Shown: positions 25,331-37,947 of the stretch, piece after piece
Layout: every line of letters starts with the position of its first letter
How positions within the stretch are numbered: the stretch's first letter is position 1
Made by a program: the position numbers and the translations under genes
The notes under the pieces: model-generated
Databases searched by the model: none
What the model was told of the DNA's origin: nothing
Seen by the model: only the letters and a program-made list of their open reading frames with translations
NCBI RefSeq assembly: GCF_034190915.1
Contig: NW_026947493.1
Span: 41,968,501-42,032,500 of the forward strand
Source: Cavia porcellus
Lineage: Eukaryota > Chordata > Mammalia > Rodentia > Caviidae
DNA length: 64,000 nucleotides
Direction of reading: 5' to 3'

Positions 25331-25553
25331 CTTACAGCTTGTAGACTGCAAGTAGAGAAAAAAATCACACCCTTCATACCTTTTAACCTTTGTTTCTACA
25401 GCAAACACCCACCCACTCCTAGTCTTATGTTCTTCTCAATCATGGTCTGGATGGCAACTCCAGACTTAAAGTTGACTTTCATAATATTTCCTCTTCCTTC
25501 TTTAAGGCTGGAGTTGCGATAGGGGAAATTAAGAAGACAAAATATTATATAAC

Positions 25554-25750
25554 AGCTGGGTGTGATGGCACATGCCTATAATCTCAGCACTCAGGAAACT
25601 GAGGCAGAAGAATCTCCATGAGTTCTAGGCTAGTCTGGGTTACAAAGTACATTCCAGACCAGCCTGAATTGCACAGCTAAACTCTGTCTCAAAAAGACCA
25701 GCCTGAACTGCATAGTTAAACCCTGTCTCAAAAAGACCAAAAAATAAAAT
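25554..25750 (+). mobile_element. B1-like SINE with internal tandem duplication
   Basis: A normal B1 body is followed by two copies of the segment GACCAGCCTGAATTGCA...CTGTCTCAAAAA (about 25650-25696 and 25697-25740). Similar flanks ATTATATAACAG and ATTATGTAACAG suggest a target-site duplication. Confidence 0.75.
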
Positions 25751-25759
25751 TATGTAACA

Positions 25760-28650
25760 GCCTGCCTCCCTGGTGGTGGCAGTGATGGTATAGGAAGGGT
25801 TCCGCATTTTTACTGATTGGACTTGTTTCTGACACACATGATCTCAAAATTGCTATGTGTGTGTTCTTCTTGAATTATTGTCAGCTTCATTCTGACTCTT
25901 TTGGATGCTAAAGAGGCCGTCAGGGAAAAGATTCCTCGGCTCCTTTCATCCTGATCATGAAGATGTTCTCAACACTCTTGAGGTGGGTTACTTAATCGAC
26001 TGAGGCAATTATACAGTTTCTTCCCTTTTTTTAACCTCCAAGTACTTTACAACAGAAATTCTAAATACCTCTTCCAGACTCTGGGTACTGTGGGAATTCA
26101 GAATGGAGTTGCTGTTGCCCTGAACCCTGTCTGGGCACAGCACACAGGTCCCCTCAAGCTCTGCACACACTGGTTACCCTTGCTGATGTCTCTTCAGAAA
26201 CCTCTAGACAGAAACTGCTACTTGCTTCTAGTTATGCACATTGATCCAAATCCTATGGGATATATTTCAGGCTCTTTCTAGGCTCTAGGCCCACTATAGT
26301 GACAGTACCAGAATATCTGTAAGCATTCTTGGTCTCAGGTTAATTCTCTTAAAGCCACCCACCGCATTCCCTTTCCTTTTCCTCCAGTGAGAGAGGAAGT
26401 ATCTGCTTGCTAGTTTCCCCTTAAGATCACCAAGCATTCACTCCTCCTTCCAGGATTTACCTGGAACACATTTGGGAGTAAAGGAAATGGTTGGTAAAGT
26501 AAATCCAGCATTTGAATATGGAAGAATCTAGAACCCAGTGCTCTTACATTTGGGCCTTGCCAGCAGTTCCAGAACTATTATAACAGCTCCTTTGAATATC
26601 CTGATACAGGTAATTTGTAAGACTTGAGTTTTTTGCAAGCACACTCGTAGACACTTCACTGATTCCATTCTTACACAGGAAAATTCCTACTATTTGGTAA
26701 ATTTGGGTGTTATATAATAAAAATACAATGAAAACTGATGTTAAATTTAAGGGACTTTTTTAAAGAGAAATTTACAGGGCATTCAAACATACAGAAAAAA
26801 CAACTTCAGAAATTAAAAAAAAGTAAGTATTTCCTTATTAGAAAAATAAACCATTTCCTAACTCAGCAGAGTACTTAACAACTGTTCAAATTAGTGTTCA
26901 TTATTCAAGTTACTGTATCAATCACATACCAAAAAATATCTATTTTTGTGGTTTTAGGGTTGGCCTTAGAGAGGTCTAGATCTTTATCACTTTCATAAAA
27001 GTGAGTGGTACATGTGAGAGTTGAAAGAACACTTTGGATTTTTCCCCTGTCTTACACACATAGCTACCCTCACTGGTCATGTATTATCTACGGAAGCTTT
27101 CTTGATACAACAGAGCTAAGTAGTTGCAATAGAGACTTTACAGCCTCAAAAGCATTTTTTGGTCCTTTTATAGAAAAATTTTGCTGATCTCTGATGTAGA
27201 ACAACATCTTATCTTCTAGGCTGAAGCTAAGCTTGCAATATAACCACCTGCACTGGACAGAGGGTGAATACTGATGGGAAAGAAAACTGTAAGGCTGCTG
27301 ACATAATAATAGCCTGGACTTTATGTAAGTTATTTATAATTACATTTAAACTTTAAAAAGTTTGCACAAACACCACTTCATATTCAGGTTACCATTTTAA
27401 TTCCCTTAATTAAAAGATTTTTAAAAATATTTCTATGCACGTTGGAAGTTTAAAAAACTGTTGCCCTTATCTGTGTTGACTAGTAACAGAAAAATTGGAA
27501 ACCTGTAGCATTTATTATAGTGAAGTTGCATCTCACAGAATTGTACACACAAGAGACTCATGGAGTCTAAATTATGCTTGGAAATCTAAGTCACCTTTAA
27601 AATATAGTATACAACATTTACAGACTATGTTGGAGGCAGATTCTCATTACGGCCAACACAGCCAGTTTTTCTTTCACTGTTAAAACAGATGGTTCATTCT
27701 CTGGGTGAACACCAGATGAAGTAATTGGCTTGCATTTGAGGCCATCTTGTGTAAAAAAAAAAATACTTATCTTTGAACACTAGAATCTCACTCTGCATAG
27801 TGAGAACCTCACACTGCAAAGCACAAAAGATACCATGACCAATGGAGATTCATGTCTCCCTTTTAACACACTAGAGAATACTTTTGAGAAAACTGGACAG
27901 GCAGAAGTGACAACGTGGCCTGAATTTTCAATCTTCCCTCTCTTTCTCTCTTTCACTCTCTCTCTCTCTTTCTCTCAAATTCACATCTGGTGAGACTCCA
28001 GTATGACATGAAAATACAGATAAAATAAAGGCCTTAAAATAGTGACTTCTATATTACTCTTGGAATCAATTTCTGCTTTTGCTATGGTCAAGTAAAAGAC
28101 AAGTTCAGTAAATTTAAAAATAATACATATTTTTAAAAGATATATCATCATCACTACTGGCACTTATAGTTTGACACTGTTATCTCTGTTTATATCAGGG
28201 GTTTGGGGCTCTAAATAATTCAAGTGAAAGGGCTAACTAGTCAGAGTCATCATCGCCATTTCTAATCTCTAAAGAGTGAGGCCCTGGCTGTAACTTACTC
28301 AATAGCAAAAGAAAAATAGCAGCCTTGGACTACTTTTCTTTGACAACAACTTCACAAACCATCACTTTAAGGCTCAATTTTTGTTTTTATTCAAATGCCA
28401 AACTCTTCCAAATAATCACAAAGATTGTTTTAAGCCTTATTCATTCTCACAGTAAGTTCACATAAAGTTACATTTCTAAAAAGATAATATGTGGTTAAGA
28501 TTTTTAAGTCAAATTTTACCTACATTTCAAATCAGATACAATTGTGATCTGAATTGAGCCTCACACAAATCAAAACAGATGGCTGTTAATCTTGTCTTGC
28601 ATCTGGGAAAATGAAGAGTATGATTCAGTCTGGTAGCATTGAAGTTGGAC
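25760..28650. other. No gene recognised
   Basis: Unique-looking sequence with one CT-rich patch. No coding similarity. Confidence 0.5.
27930..27976. repeat. CT-rich simple repeat
   Basis: Polypyrimidine CTCTCTTT-type run. Confidence 0.85.
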
Positions 28651-28651
28651 C

Positions 28652-29034
28652 CTGTTATAACTTGTGTCTAGATGTCCCCCAAAGCTTCATACAATCATAG
28701 GTGGGGCTCTTTCAGAGGATCAACAGTGTATGATGCTGCGATTGATTTGTGGTGCAGTGCTAGACTCAAGGGCACTAAGATTAAAGGTGTGAGTGCTACC
28801 CACACTAAGTGCCCTGGATAAAATGTAATGGCTGGAAAGAAGTGGGCCATCTCTTGTTGCTTTGCTATCTTCTGGCCACTATATACTGTTTCTCTGCTGT
28901 GATGTCTCTGCCATCCAACCTGCTTTGGAGCCAGCCAATTATGTACTCAAACTTCTACAAACTACGAGCTAAATAAGGTTTTTCTCCCTTTAACTTGAGT
29001 ATTGAGTACTGAACAAGAGAAAAATAACTAAGAT
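28652..29034 (+). repeat. MaLR-type solo LTR
   Basis: TGTTATAACTTGTGTCTAGA...ACGAGCTAAATAAGGTTT...AAAAATAACTAAGATC. Collinear with 1698-2034 and 30197-30576. Confidence 0.75.
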
Positions 29035-29349
29035 CCTAAACAAGAAGTCAATTCCAAGAAGTCCTAATTCCAAGAAGTCAAATTAATAAAATGATTTCTC
29101 ATCTTCCTAGTAACTAAATCAAGAGCTAACTTTGGTATAAACATTATGGGAAGTATATAACCTGTTTCCTATGTAATTATTGTAACTATTAAAATGTATT
29201 AAATCTAAAAGAGGAAAATGTGAAAATAACCCATGACCAAAGTAGGAGCTTGAGAAATATCAGTTTTCTTGTTTTAGCAATGTGTGTTACAGGGATAATG
29301 AAAAACAAAAATGCCATCCATGCCAATCTCTTTGTTTATTTGTCTGTTT

Positions 29350-29494
29350 GTTTTTTGAAAAAGAGTCTGCCTATGTAGTTCAGCCTGGACTTGAACTCAC
29401 TATGTAGCCCAGGCTGGCCTCAAATTTATGGAGATCCTCCTGCCTGAGCCTCCAAAGTGCTTGAATTACAGAGATGCACCATCCCACCTGGCAT
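29350..29494 (-). mobile_element. B1-like SINE
   Basis: Reversed: GTAGCCCAGGCTGGCCTCAA, CCTCCTGCCTGAGCCTCC, CACCTGGCAT, with an extra CAGCCTGGACTTGAACTCAC unit. Confidence 0.8.
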
Positions 29495-30196
29495 CCAAAC
29501 CAATCTTGCAGAAATATGATAGTAAAATTTAAAAACATTATTTTCCTAGTAAAACTCACCTTCATCTAGATTATTTCCTAATTAGAGAAAAGAGGTCAAA
29601 TAAATGAACTGATTTCATATTCCGTTTTTGAATACCAAAATCAAAAATAATTGCAAGCAAGTCAGATCATTAGAAAAAGACATTTTTACACTAACATTTT
29701 GCTTTTTTCCTAATGTGTCTTTTATTATATACTTATGTATTGGTCTTCTATGTGTGATTTAGTTTATTAAACATTTTGATCTCAAGATGCATCCATTTTC
29801 CTACAAATGGCTCAAATTTATCATTCGTTATGGCAGAATAGTACTCTATTATGCATAAATGCCACATTTTCTTTATCATTTCTTCTATAGATAGACACAA
29901 AGACTGCTTCTAAGATTTAGCTATTGTCAACTATGCTGCTCTAAATATTAGCATGCATACATCATGATATGAAGTCTTTTAACTCTTTTGGGAAGATACT
30001 TAGAAGGGGAATTGCTGGGTCAAATTGAATTTCTAGTTTTCATGTTTTGAGGAATCTCCATACTGATTTTCATAGTGATTACCCTAGTTTACACTCCCAC
30101 AAATATTGAAGAAAGGGTCCTTTTGCCCTGCAGCCTCTCTAGTGATTGTTATTGGCTGATTTCTTGATGACAGCCATACTTTATGGAGTAAAACAG

Positions 30197-30576
30197 TGTT
30201 ATGGTTTGTGTTCCAATGTCCCTGCAAAGCTTCATGAAGTCATGGGAGATAGGCTTTTCCAAGGCAACTAAATCTAGAGTTTGTGATTATCTCATTGTCT
30301 AGTGCTGGGATGGGGCTATGAGTGCTACACCTACCTAAGGCAGGCAACTAGCATACAGTATAAGGGAGGGGAAAAGGCTCGCTTCCCCATTTTTGCTCTT
30401 GTTGCTTTTGCTGTCTTCTGCCACCATGAACTGTTGCCCCTCTGCCATGCCACTCTGCCGTGGAAACAGCCAGTTATGGATTAAAACCTCTACAAACCGT
30501 GAGCTAAATAAAATTTTACTCCTTTAATTCTGGCTATCAAATGTTTTGTATCAGCAATGAAAGAAAAGTAACTAAG
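30197..30576 (+). repeat. MaLR-type solo LTR nested in L1-C
   Basis: It starts TGTTATGGTTTGTG and includes the typical GTGAGCTAAATAAA...AGTAACTAAG end with polyadenylation signal. A short repeat ACAG flanks it. Confidence 0.7.
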
Positions 30577-30650
30577 ACAGATAAAATCTCAGTATTGCTT
30601 TAATTTGCATTTCTCAAATGGTCAGTGATTTTGAACATTTTCATGTATGC

Positions 30651-30856
30651 ATTAGTTACTTTTTTTCACAGCTAGGATAAAATACCTGACATCCAAAGTT
30701 AAAGGAGGAGAGGTTTATTCATAGCTCATGGCTTGTGGTGGTTTCAGTCCATACCCAGCTGATTCCAAGGCAGGATGGCATATGGCAGAGGGCAATAGTT
30801 CACGGCAGTGCAAGACAGCAAAAGCAACAAGAGCAAAAAGGGAGGAGCATAAAGAC
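30651..30856 (-). repeat. MaLR-type LTR fragment, truncated
   Basis: It is displayed as a reversed LTR beginning TTAGTTACTTTTTTTCACAG and GGTTTATTCATAGCTCATGG, cut off where the SINE at 30857 starts. Confidence 0.65.
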
Positions 30857-30949
30857 TGGGGGCTGCGGATTTAGCTCAGCGGCATAAGCACCTGCTTTGC
30901 AAGCAGGTGTCATGAGTTCAATCCCCGGTACCGATAAAGAAGAAAAAGA
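30857..30949 (+). mobile_element. ID-like tRNA-Ala SINE
   Basis: The A box is TTTAGCTCAGCGGCATAAGC and the B box GAGTTCAATCC, ending GGTACCGATAAA plus a purine tail. Confidence 0.85.
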
Positions 30950-33292
30950 CAGATTTAAGTGTTTCTATTTTAATGTTTAGGACTTTGATCCATTTAGATT
31001 TTTAGATTTTAGTTAGCATAGGGTTAGCTTTGTGCCTGGAGTTGTTTCTGTTTTATTCTATTAAGTCTGATTTTTTCTCAATGTCATGCTAGTTTTATCA
31101 CTATAGCTTTGTAGTATAACTTGTACTCCCAGACTGTGATGCCCTCTGCCTTGTTCTTGTTGTTCAGAATTGGTTTTTCTATTAATTTTCTATTCCGTCT
31201 CTGCCTGTTCCATATAAATTCTGTGATTTCTCTAGCTCTGTGAGGAATGCCACCAGTATTTTGACTGGGACTGTGTTAAATCTGTAACAGTTTTGAAAAC
31301 AGCCATTTTGATTCTATTGGTTCTGCCTATGCAAGAACAGGGGATGTCTTTCACTTTCTGATCCTCTCTTCAATCTCCTATTTCAGAATACTGTAGTTTT
31401 CACTGGTCTTTTACTTCCTTTTAAGGTTAACTACTAAGTATTTAATTTTTCTTGATGTTATTGTGGAAGATATTATTTAACTAATGTGTCTCTCAGTGAG
31501 CTTATTATTCATGTACAGGAATGCTACTGATTTTTTAAGTATTGACTTTATATCCTTCTGTACTATTGAATTTGTTAATTCTAGGGGTTTTGGGGGTCTT
31601 CTATGTAGAGGACCATGCCATCTGCATAGTGGTAATTTAAATTCTTTCTTTCCTATCTATATCATTTTTATTTCTTCCTCTTATCTAATTGCTCTGGCCA
31701 ATATTTCAAGAACTACACTGACCAGGAGAGATGATAGCAGACACTTCTCTTGTTCCTGATTTTAGAGGAAAAACTTTGTTTCTATTTAGTGTGATGTTGG
31801 CTGTAGGACTGTCATACATTGCGTTTATCAGATTGAGATAAACACCTTCTATACCTATTTTCTTCAGGGTATTTTTTTTATCATGCATGGTTGTTGGATT
31901 TTGTTAAATGCCATTTCTTCTATTGAGATCATTTTTATGAGATCATTCTGTTTATGTGGTATTTATTAATTTGCTTATGTTGAAACTTCCTCCCTGTATC
32001 CCTGGAATGAATACTATTTGGTAATGATGAATGATCTCTTTGATGATTTCAGATCTTTATATATTTAACAGTATCCTACTGAGGATTTTTTTTTAATATC
32101 CATATGTTCATTAAAGAGATTGGCCTGTCTAGTTAGGTCCTTTACTGGTTTTGGTACCAGGGTAATTTGCTTGCAGCAATCACTTTGGGAATACTATTTT
32201 CCTTTCAATTTCATTAAAAAGTTTGAGGTGTATTGACATTAGCTATTCTCTAAAGTTCTTGTATAGTGTGGAAGTAAATCTGGCAGAATCTAAGCCTTTC
32301 CTCATTGACAGTTTCCTTTTTATGATACCTTTAATTTCACTGATACTGGATTATTCTGGATTTTTATATCTTCTTAGTTCAGTTTTGGTAGTTCATTATG
32401 TATCTAGGAATCTACTCATTTCTGAATTTTTCATTTTATCAGAATATAGGTTCTCAACATAGTTATCAATGATTTTCTGGATTTCAGCAGAATGCTTTGC
32501 TACCTATTTCGTTTCTATTTGCATGGATTTGAGTCTTTTCTTTCCTTACTTGAGGAAGACTGACTGAGGATTTTCTACTTTATTCTTTCAAAGAACCAAC
32601 TCTGATCCACTGATTCATAATTATTCATAATTATTACTCAAATTCAGGAGAATTCTGGCTATGTGGGCAGGGCTTGGGGCCTTTAGTGAACTCCCTCAGG
32701 GGGTCCCTTTCTAGCCTGACCATGACTCTTTGATCACAACTGTCTACTATGACTACCTCTGACTCAATCACTATAGGACTATAACATTGGGAGCCCTGAA
32801 CTGAAGCTGTCCTGTGGCTGCTGAGTCTCAGGTTCAAACAATCAGCCCTTCCTTGAATGATATCCAACCAAGCCCTCTCTGTCTGTGGGACATGGCAGAT
32901 GCTTGGACTGGAGACACTCACCAGCTGTTGTCTGTCGAAGGATTCATGTGGGCGCAGTCACAGGCTCTCACCTAAGCTCACACCCACCAGTAGTTCCTGC
33001 GCATTTCTTCTTGCAGTCTCCTGGAATCTCCAGGTTTCACTTTGTTTCTGTATGTTTGGTCCCCCTTTCACACGAGTCAGGAGCCAGGAGAAAGTGCAGA
33101 TTGTTCCTTCCCTTCTACTCTTATGTTATATCTCTTCAATTTCTCTGTCAGTATTACTTTCCCTGTCAGAAATTTCCTGGTTCCCAAGGATCAGCTTTTT
33201 TTCCCCCCTCACGCTGTTACTTTCTAGTGTCTAAGTTTTAAATTTTGAGGAGGCTGAGTTGTTGCTTACCACTCCACCATTTTGTCCTGTTT

Positions 33293-36200
33293 CTTATGTT
33301 TAATATTTACAAGTGGAAATTTTTGAAACTGATCAGCTCACCCTGCAAAAGATCATCTGTCAGTAAGAAAACATCTTTAGGGCTAATTTCCCAATAGCGA
33401 TTTCTCTGTGAAATTTAATGAACAGATAACATGCAATTCATGTCCCAAATGTAAAATCTGAGGCAGTTCTAATTTATAGCAGGATAAAATGTAAAGCACC
33501 TACTTGAAACTTTGTTACACTGGCCAGTAAAAGTAGTTGTATGTGTTCACTGTATTACTATTATCTGTGTGCACTCACTGTGTTATCATTTCTTTACTTG
33601 TATTTTGAACAGACTGATCTTCAATATTTGGGACTTTCCTAAGTACTTAAAGACTTTTAGCATCCTCTGCCCCAAGAATTCCTCCAGTTACTATATATAA
33701 ACCATGCATGTTTCTCCAGTCATTTCCAGAACCTTCACACACTCCTCTTCATACCTCTGTGATGAACATGACAGTACATTTGAACAAAGCTGACAAAGTT
33801 GGTCAGTTCTCTAAAACAGATCTTTAAGGTACAAGACATATTCAGTGTTACATTTTAGCTGAGAGATTTTTTTATAAACTATAGTTTGACTTGACTTGTC
33901 ACTGAGATGCATTTAGTTTTGATGGAACTATTATACCAACTAGGAATAATGAACATTAAGTAAATGATTGGTTTCATTTACATTATAGTAGTCTGACTCA
34001 TAATTCTAAACTCAGGAATTATACTTCATGTCTACCATATCCCTCATAACCAACCCCAATCACCATAGTTAAATTTATCTCATTGCTGAGAAAAATACCC
34101 AACATTCAAAGTTAAAGGGGGAAAGGTATATTTAGCTCAGTTTGTAGAGGAGTCAGTCCATAACCAGCTGGCTCCAAGGCAGGGTGGTACATGGCAGTGG
34201 GGCAGCGGTTCATGGTGGTGAAGATAGCAAAAGCAACAAGCAAGAGCAAAAGAGGAAAACAAGCCTCTTTCTGCCCCCTTTTAGCTTATCCAGACTGCTG
34301 GGATTGGAGTGGTGCCAACTAATCAGTAGAGTGATCCAGCAACCCCTAGCTTTAATCCCAGCACTGCACTATGAATTGTTACAAGATCTAGATTCAGCTA
34401 CTTCCACAAAAGCCTGCCTTCCATGACTTCATGAGGCTTTGGGGGGACATCTAGATATAAACCACAACACTCTTCTTTTAAATGAAAACCTGTATATCTA
34501 TATATTTAAATTTTACATATCATATAAAAATTTCTTTAAAGTACTTGAGCTTTAGTATTAATTTTGTAGTATATAAACATTTATATACTAATTTTAAGTT
34601 TAATTTTGGAAAATTGTTAAGCCTATGTATATCACAATTATATTATACTGCAGAGCCCTTGTACAAGTACAAACCAGGAAGCTTTAAATGAATAAACCTG
34701 CATAGAGGCAATTATTAAAATACATTTGAATCTGAATCTGAAATCTAAAAAGTAAATGTAAAACCAGTCTGTTTTGTCTTCAGTAGTTCATCTGCAAAAA
34801 GAAAAAAGGTAAACGTTCACAAGAAACTTTAAAATCTTATTGAAATTGAAACCATTTCTTTCATAACACACAGGCACAGAATGTTTTATATATACTTGTA
34901 TTAAAAATAGGCCAGAATACTCATTGTAATTATATATTTAGTTGTTACAACTTGTAATAGACACTTGCAACTGCATATGTACATACCCTGGCTATATTTA
35001 TTAGTGAGACTGCCTCTGTACAGTAAATGATATAATAAAGTGTTCAACTATTTTGAATGACTGCTACTCCCATTTTATGATTGAGTGATATGTGTTCATT
35101 GTTTTGGAAATGTGGGAATCTGAAAGTAAGTAGTCAGTTGAATTCCTAATTAACAAGCACTAATAATTATACATGAATAAAAAGGTTTAAAAACACATCT
35201 TATTCATTCCTTAGGAACAGGTAAAGAGAACAGCTAAAACTTGCTAAACTTTTAAAAAATAGTTGTCTTTCTACTGATAACATTTTTCTTTGTGGCATTT
35301 CAGATTAATATTTTACATTTGAAGAGTTTATAAATATATGGTAAGCATATGGCATTCACTAACCAACATTTATAGTCCAACACAAATAAATAAAACTATA
35401 ACCTATAAAATACCAAATAATGATACAAGCTTATTACAACTATCAAGGCTGCTTCTTTATTTTAAAACATTTATGCTTTTAATTGCTGGTTCTAAGTTTT
35501 TCTATCCATTTTGTTAGGTATTAGATTATGCAAATTTATTAAGTATTTGATCCTGCAGAGTACTGAAAACTTTTAACCAATATTTTTCTCTTTAATATCT
35601 TTTCACTTTGACCATATTCTCGAATGTGGTATCTAGAAAATCCATCTACTTCAGGGCATATATGCAACAAGACATTTATTTGTATATCAAACAATACTAC
35701 TTGGGGCTAAAGTAAAGCAGAATTTAAAGGTTCAAAGACTAAATTTATAAAGTATACGTGCCATGAAACTGATGGCACTGCACTAGTTGCTGGGAGAACA
35801 GGGTCTTGACGTTTATATTGTGAAGTATGTTAGATATACGCCCAAGAACAAAATGAGCAAACTAAAAAATCCTACAAAGATGAATAATTAATGAAATAGA
35901 AAAGACATCCAACTAACAATCAAAGGCCTTGTATACAAGATTTTGTTCTATATTATGATTCATGTAGTTTCTTAAAGTAACACAAGCAAAGGGCCATGTT
36001 TAGAGCCGGGGAGCCCTAGAAGATGGTAAATGCCCAAGTAATATAAAATGTTATTAGCAAGCCAGTAACAGTGATCCAGATGTGCAACAACTGAGATCCA
36101 AAGATTCAGCCCTACCACAGAAATACACTCTTATGATTTTTATCATTACAACTCATTCAATAAACACTTTCCAAATGCTCAGCATACAGAGTTAGGCTAT

Positions 36201-36492
36201 ATATCGTGGAAAATAGAAACAAAACCTAAGAAACACTCCCTCCCCGTTATAGAGCTTTGATCTTAATAAGAAATGTATTTACAGAAAGCAAAGAACCATA
36301 ATAGGTCCCAAACAAGTGTAAGTCCATAGCAGATAGGAGAAAAAAAGATGGTTAAGTTTCAAATATTTGTATTCAGAAAACAGGAAAGAAATCTTTTTAG
36401 CATATTAGTTTCTAAAACAAGTAAGGAGATTAACTCCCCTCCCATTAAAAAAAAAAAAAAACAGCTCACAAGGAAGAAAATATTTAAACATC
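33293..36492. other. No gene recognised
   Basis: AT-rich, unique-looking, apart from the MaLR LTR at 34070-34470. Confidence 0.5.
34070..34470 (-). repeat. MaLR-type LTR
   Basis: Reversed: TCTCATTGCTGAGAAAAATA, GCTGGCTCCAAGGCAGGGTG, GACTTCATGAGGCTTTGG, then CATCTAGATATAAACCACA. Confidence 0.75.
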
Positions 36493-36623
36493 TATATATA
36501 TCTCTTTCATTCATGAGGGATGCCATTACAGTGGTACCATGGCTTACGAGCTTAATTTGTTGTACAATTTGGGAAAAGATAGCCATGTTTCTTTCTGTTT
36601 GTATGAGAAAAATGGCCATGGTT
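36493..36623. repeat. 131-bp flank duplicate, left copy
   Basis: It is identical, as far as I can read, to 39302-39432. It abuts the proviral 3' LTR exactly at the LTR terminus. Confidence 0.9.
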
Positions 36624-37055
36624 TGTCGATGTCGCTCCCGGCCGGCAGGAAGGACACACGACAAAGTCTGGCAGTGGACAACCTTTTCTTTTATTTTCCT
36701 TCTCCGTACAGCCTGCCCTGGGATCGCTCCCAGCCGAAGCCTCCTTTGGTCCGCTCCCCGCGGCTCCTTTTGGGCTTCTACTTCCGGGCTTTTTCCTGGC
36801 TTCTTCTTTCGCCCAGGGGTGGCACCAGTATATATACGGATACAGTGTCCAATCATGTTAAAGTAAGCAAGGCAAGCTGATTGGCTAACATCATCAGTTG
36901 CCAGGCAGACTATATTGTTGAGCGGGTTGCTTACGCGGTGAGCAGGAAACTAACGTGCTCGATGGGAGGGGTAATCTACCTCAGGCTTTACTCTTTACTA
37001 CAGGCCTCACGTCCGCCAAGTGAGGCGACCGGGCTCGGGGCTGCGGCTCCCAACA
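36624..37055 (-). repeat. Proviral 3' LTR (full length, 432 bp)
   Basis: It starts TGTTGGGAG (viral sense, at 37055) and ends ACA at 36624. In viral sense it holds a CCAAT box near 36880, a TATATA box at about 36829-36835 and an AATAAA polyadenylation signal at 36690-36695, in the correct order. A purine tract (A run then GGGGGAGA, 37056-37069) sits immediately upstream as PPT. Confidence 0.9.
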
Positions 37056-37558
37056 TCTCCCCCTTTTTTATTTTTTATGAATGTGCGCATCGTAGCCCTT
37101 CCTGGACTGGGTGCAGAGGCTTATGCCCTATGCGTAGGCCCACCGTAGGTCCTTGGCTTAGACCCTGGTCGGCCGTCCCATGGTCCGCCAAGGCCCTGAG
37201 GCCCTCGTCCTTTTTCTAGGGCCAGGCACAAACTGGACGGAACCTGGATGCACACAAGCTTGCACTCATTTCCTCTCCGTAAAGAAATCCCCTCGGAGAG
37301 AAATTTAGACCTGGGCAGCGTCTAACAGTCCAGCGGCTTACGTGCAGGATGGGGTAGGGCCTGGCTTAGGTTGAGTCGCACCGGGGGAGTACGCTCTTAC
37401 CCGTCATTGACTCTCCTACCCAGCTATGTCATAATTTTTTAGAGGAGTGTGGGAAGCTCACCGTCCCTAGACTCGGTCGTAGGCTAGGCGAGCGAGCCAT
37501 GCATATGCCTGAGGATCTTCTTGTCCATTTCGGGCTACCGCTATTTCTATTCATCTTG

Positions 37559-37732
37559 TTAGTTGGTCTGTGATGGATCTCCGGTAGGGCAGGTCTGATC
37601 TTCAGTCGAGGGCTTTGTCGCCCATGTCAGTCTCTCCGGTACCCACAGTGGTTCTCGTCCCGATTCCTGTGGGAAAACACAAACCGCGCCTCGGTTCCAG
37701 CTGATTACCGGATCCGGGCCCATCCATTGTCA
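37559..37732 (-). pseudogene. pol: Proviral pol remnant: integrase C-terminal end
   Basis: Minus-strand frame: an in-frame stop at 37730-37732, then [17 protein letters not shown], then LWVPERLTW, ending at a TAA at 37559-37561. The GPDP...RG.VCVFPQ...LWVP pattern is the DNA-binding C-terminal domain of retroviral integrase. Only about 56 codons remain. About 500 bp between this stop and the polypurine tract show no recognisable env. Confidence 0.8.
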
Positions 37733-37779
37733 TGCCATAGATAACCGCGCCTTTGGAGGCAGGCCTTGGCTTACTCCCC

Positions 37780-37947
37780 CTTTTTGTTTTTTATTTTTTA
37801 TTTTTTATTTTTATCTTTTTCTTTTTTTTTTTTTGTTTTTTTTTTTGTTTTTTTTTTGTTTTTTTTGTTATTGGTACCAGGGATCGAACTGGCGATTGCC
37901 TGCTTGCAAGACAGGCGCTTATGCCGCTGAGCTAAAACCCCAGCCCC
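37780..37947 (-). mobile_element. ID-like tRNA-Ala SINE inside the provirus
   Basis: The reverse complement begins GGGGCTGGGG, with A and B boxes and the GGTACC end, then a long impure A-rich tail (37780-37867). It lies precisely between gag capsid and the integrase remnant. I see no target-site duplication. Confidence 0.88.

Larger units (their letters stand above)
29690..33292 (-). mobile_element. L1-C: minus-strand LINE-1 with 5' UTR, ORF1 missing
   Basis: The viral-sense-like 5' end at about 33290 carries AAAATGGTGGAGTGGTAAGC, similar to the other L1 starts here. A 5' UTR of about 650 bp (32640-33290) is followed directly by ORF2-type reverse-transcriptase sequence (about 31000-32640) and the ORF2 3' end/3' UTR (29690-30190). 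ORF1 and the endonuclease region are deleted. The element is interrupted by a MaLR LTR (30197-30576) and by a truncated MaLR LTR plus SINE (30651-30949). Confidence 0.75.

Noticed and set aside
36348..36866. 172-codon plus-strand and 165-codon minus-strand open frames
   Set aside because: They run from flank into the proviral LTR and show no coding features.
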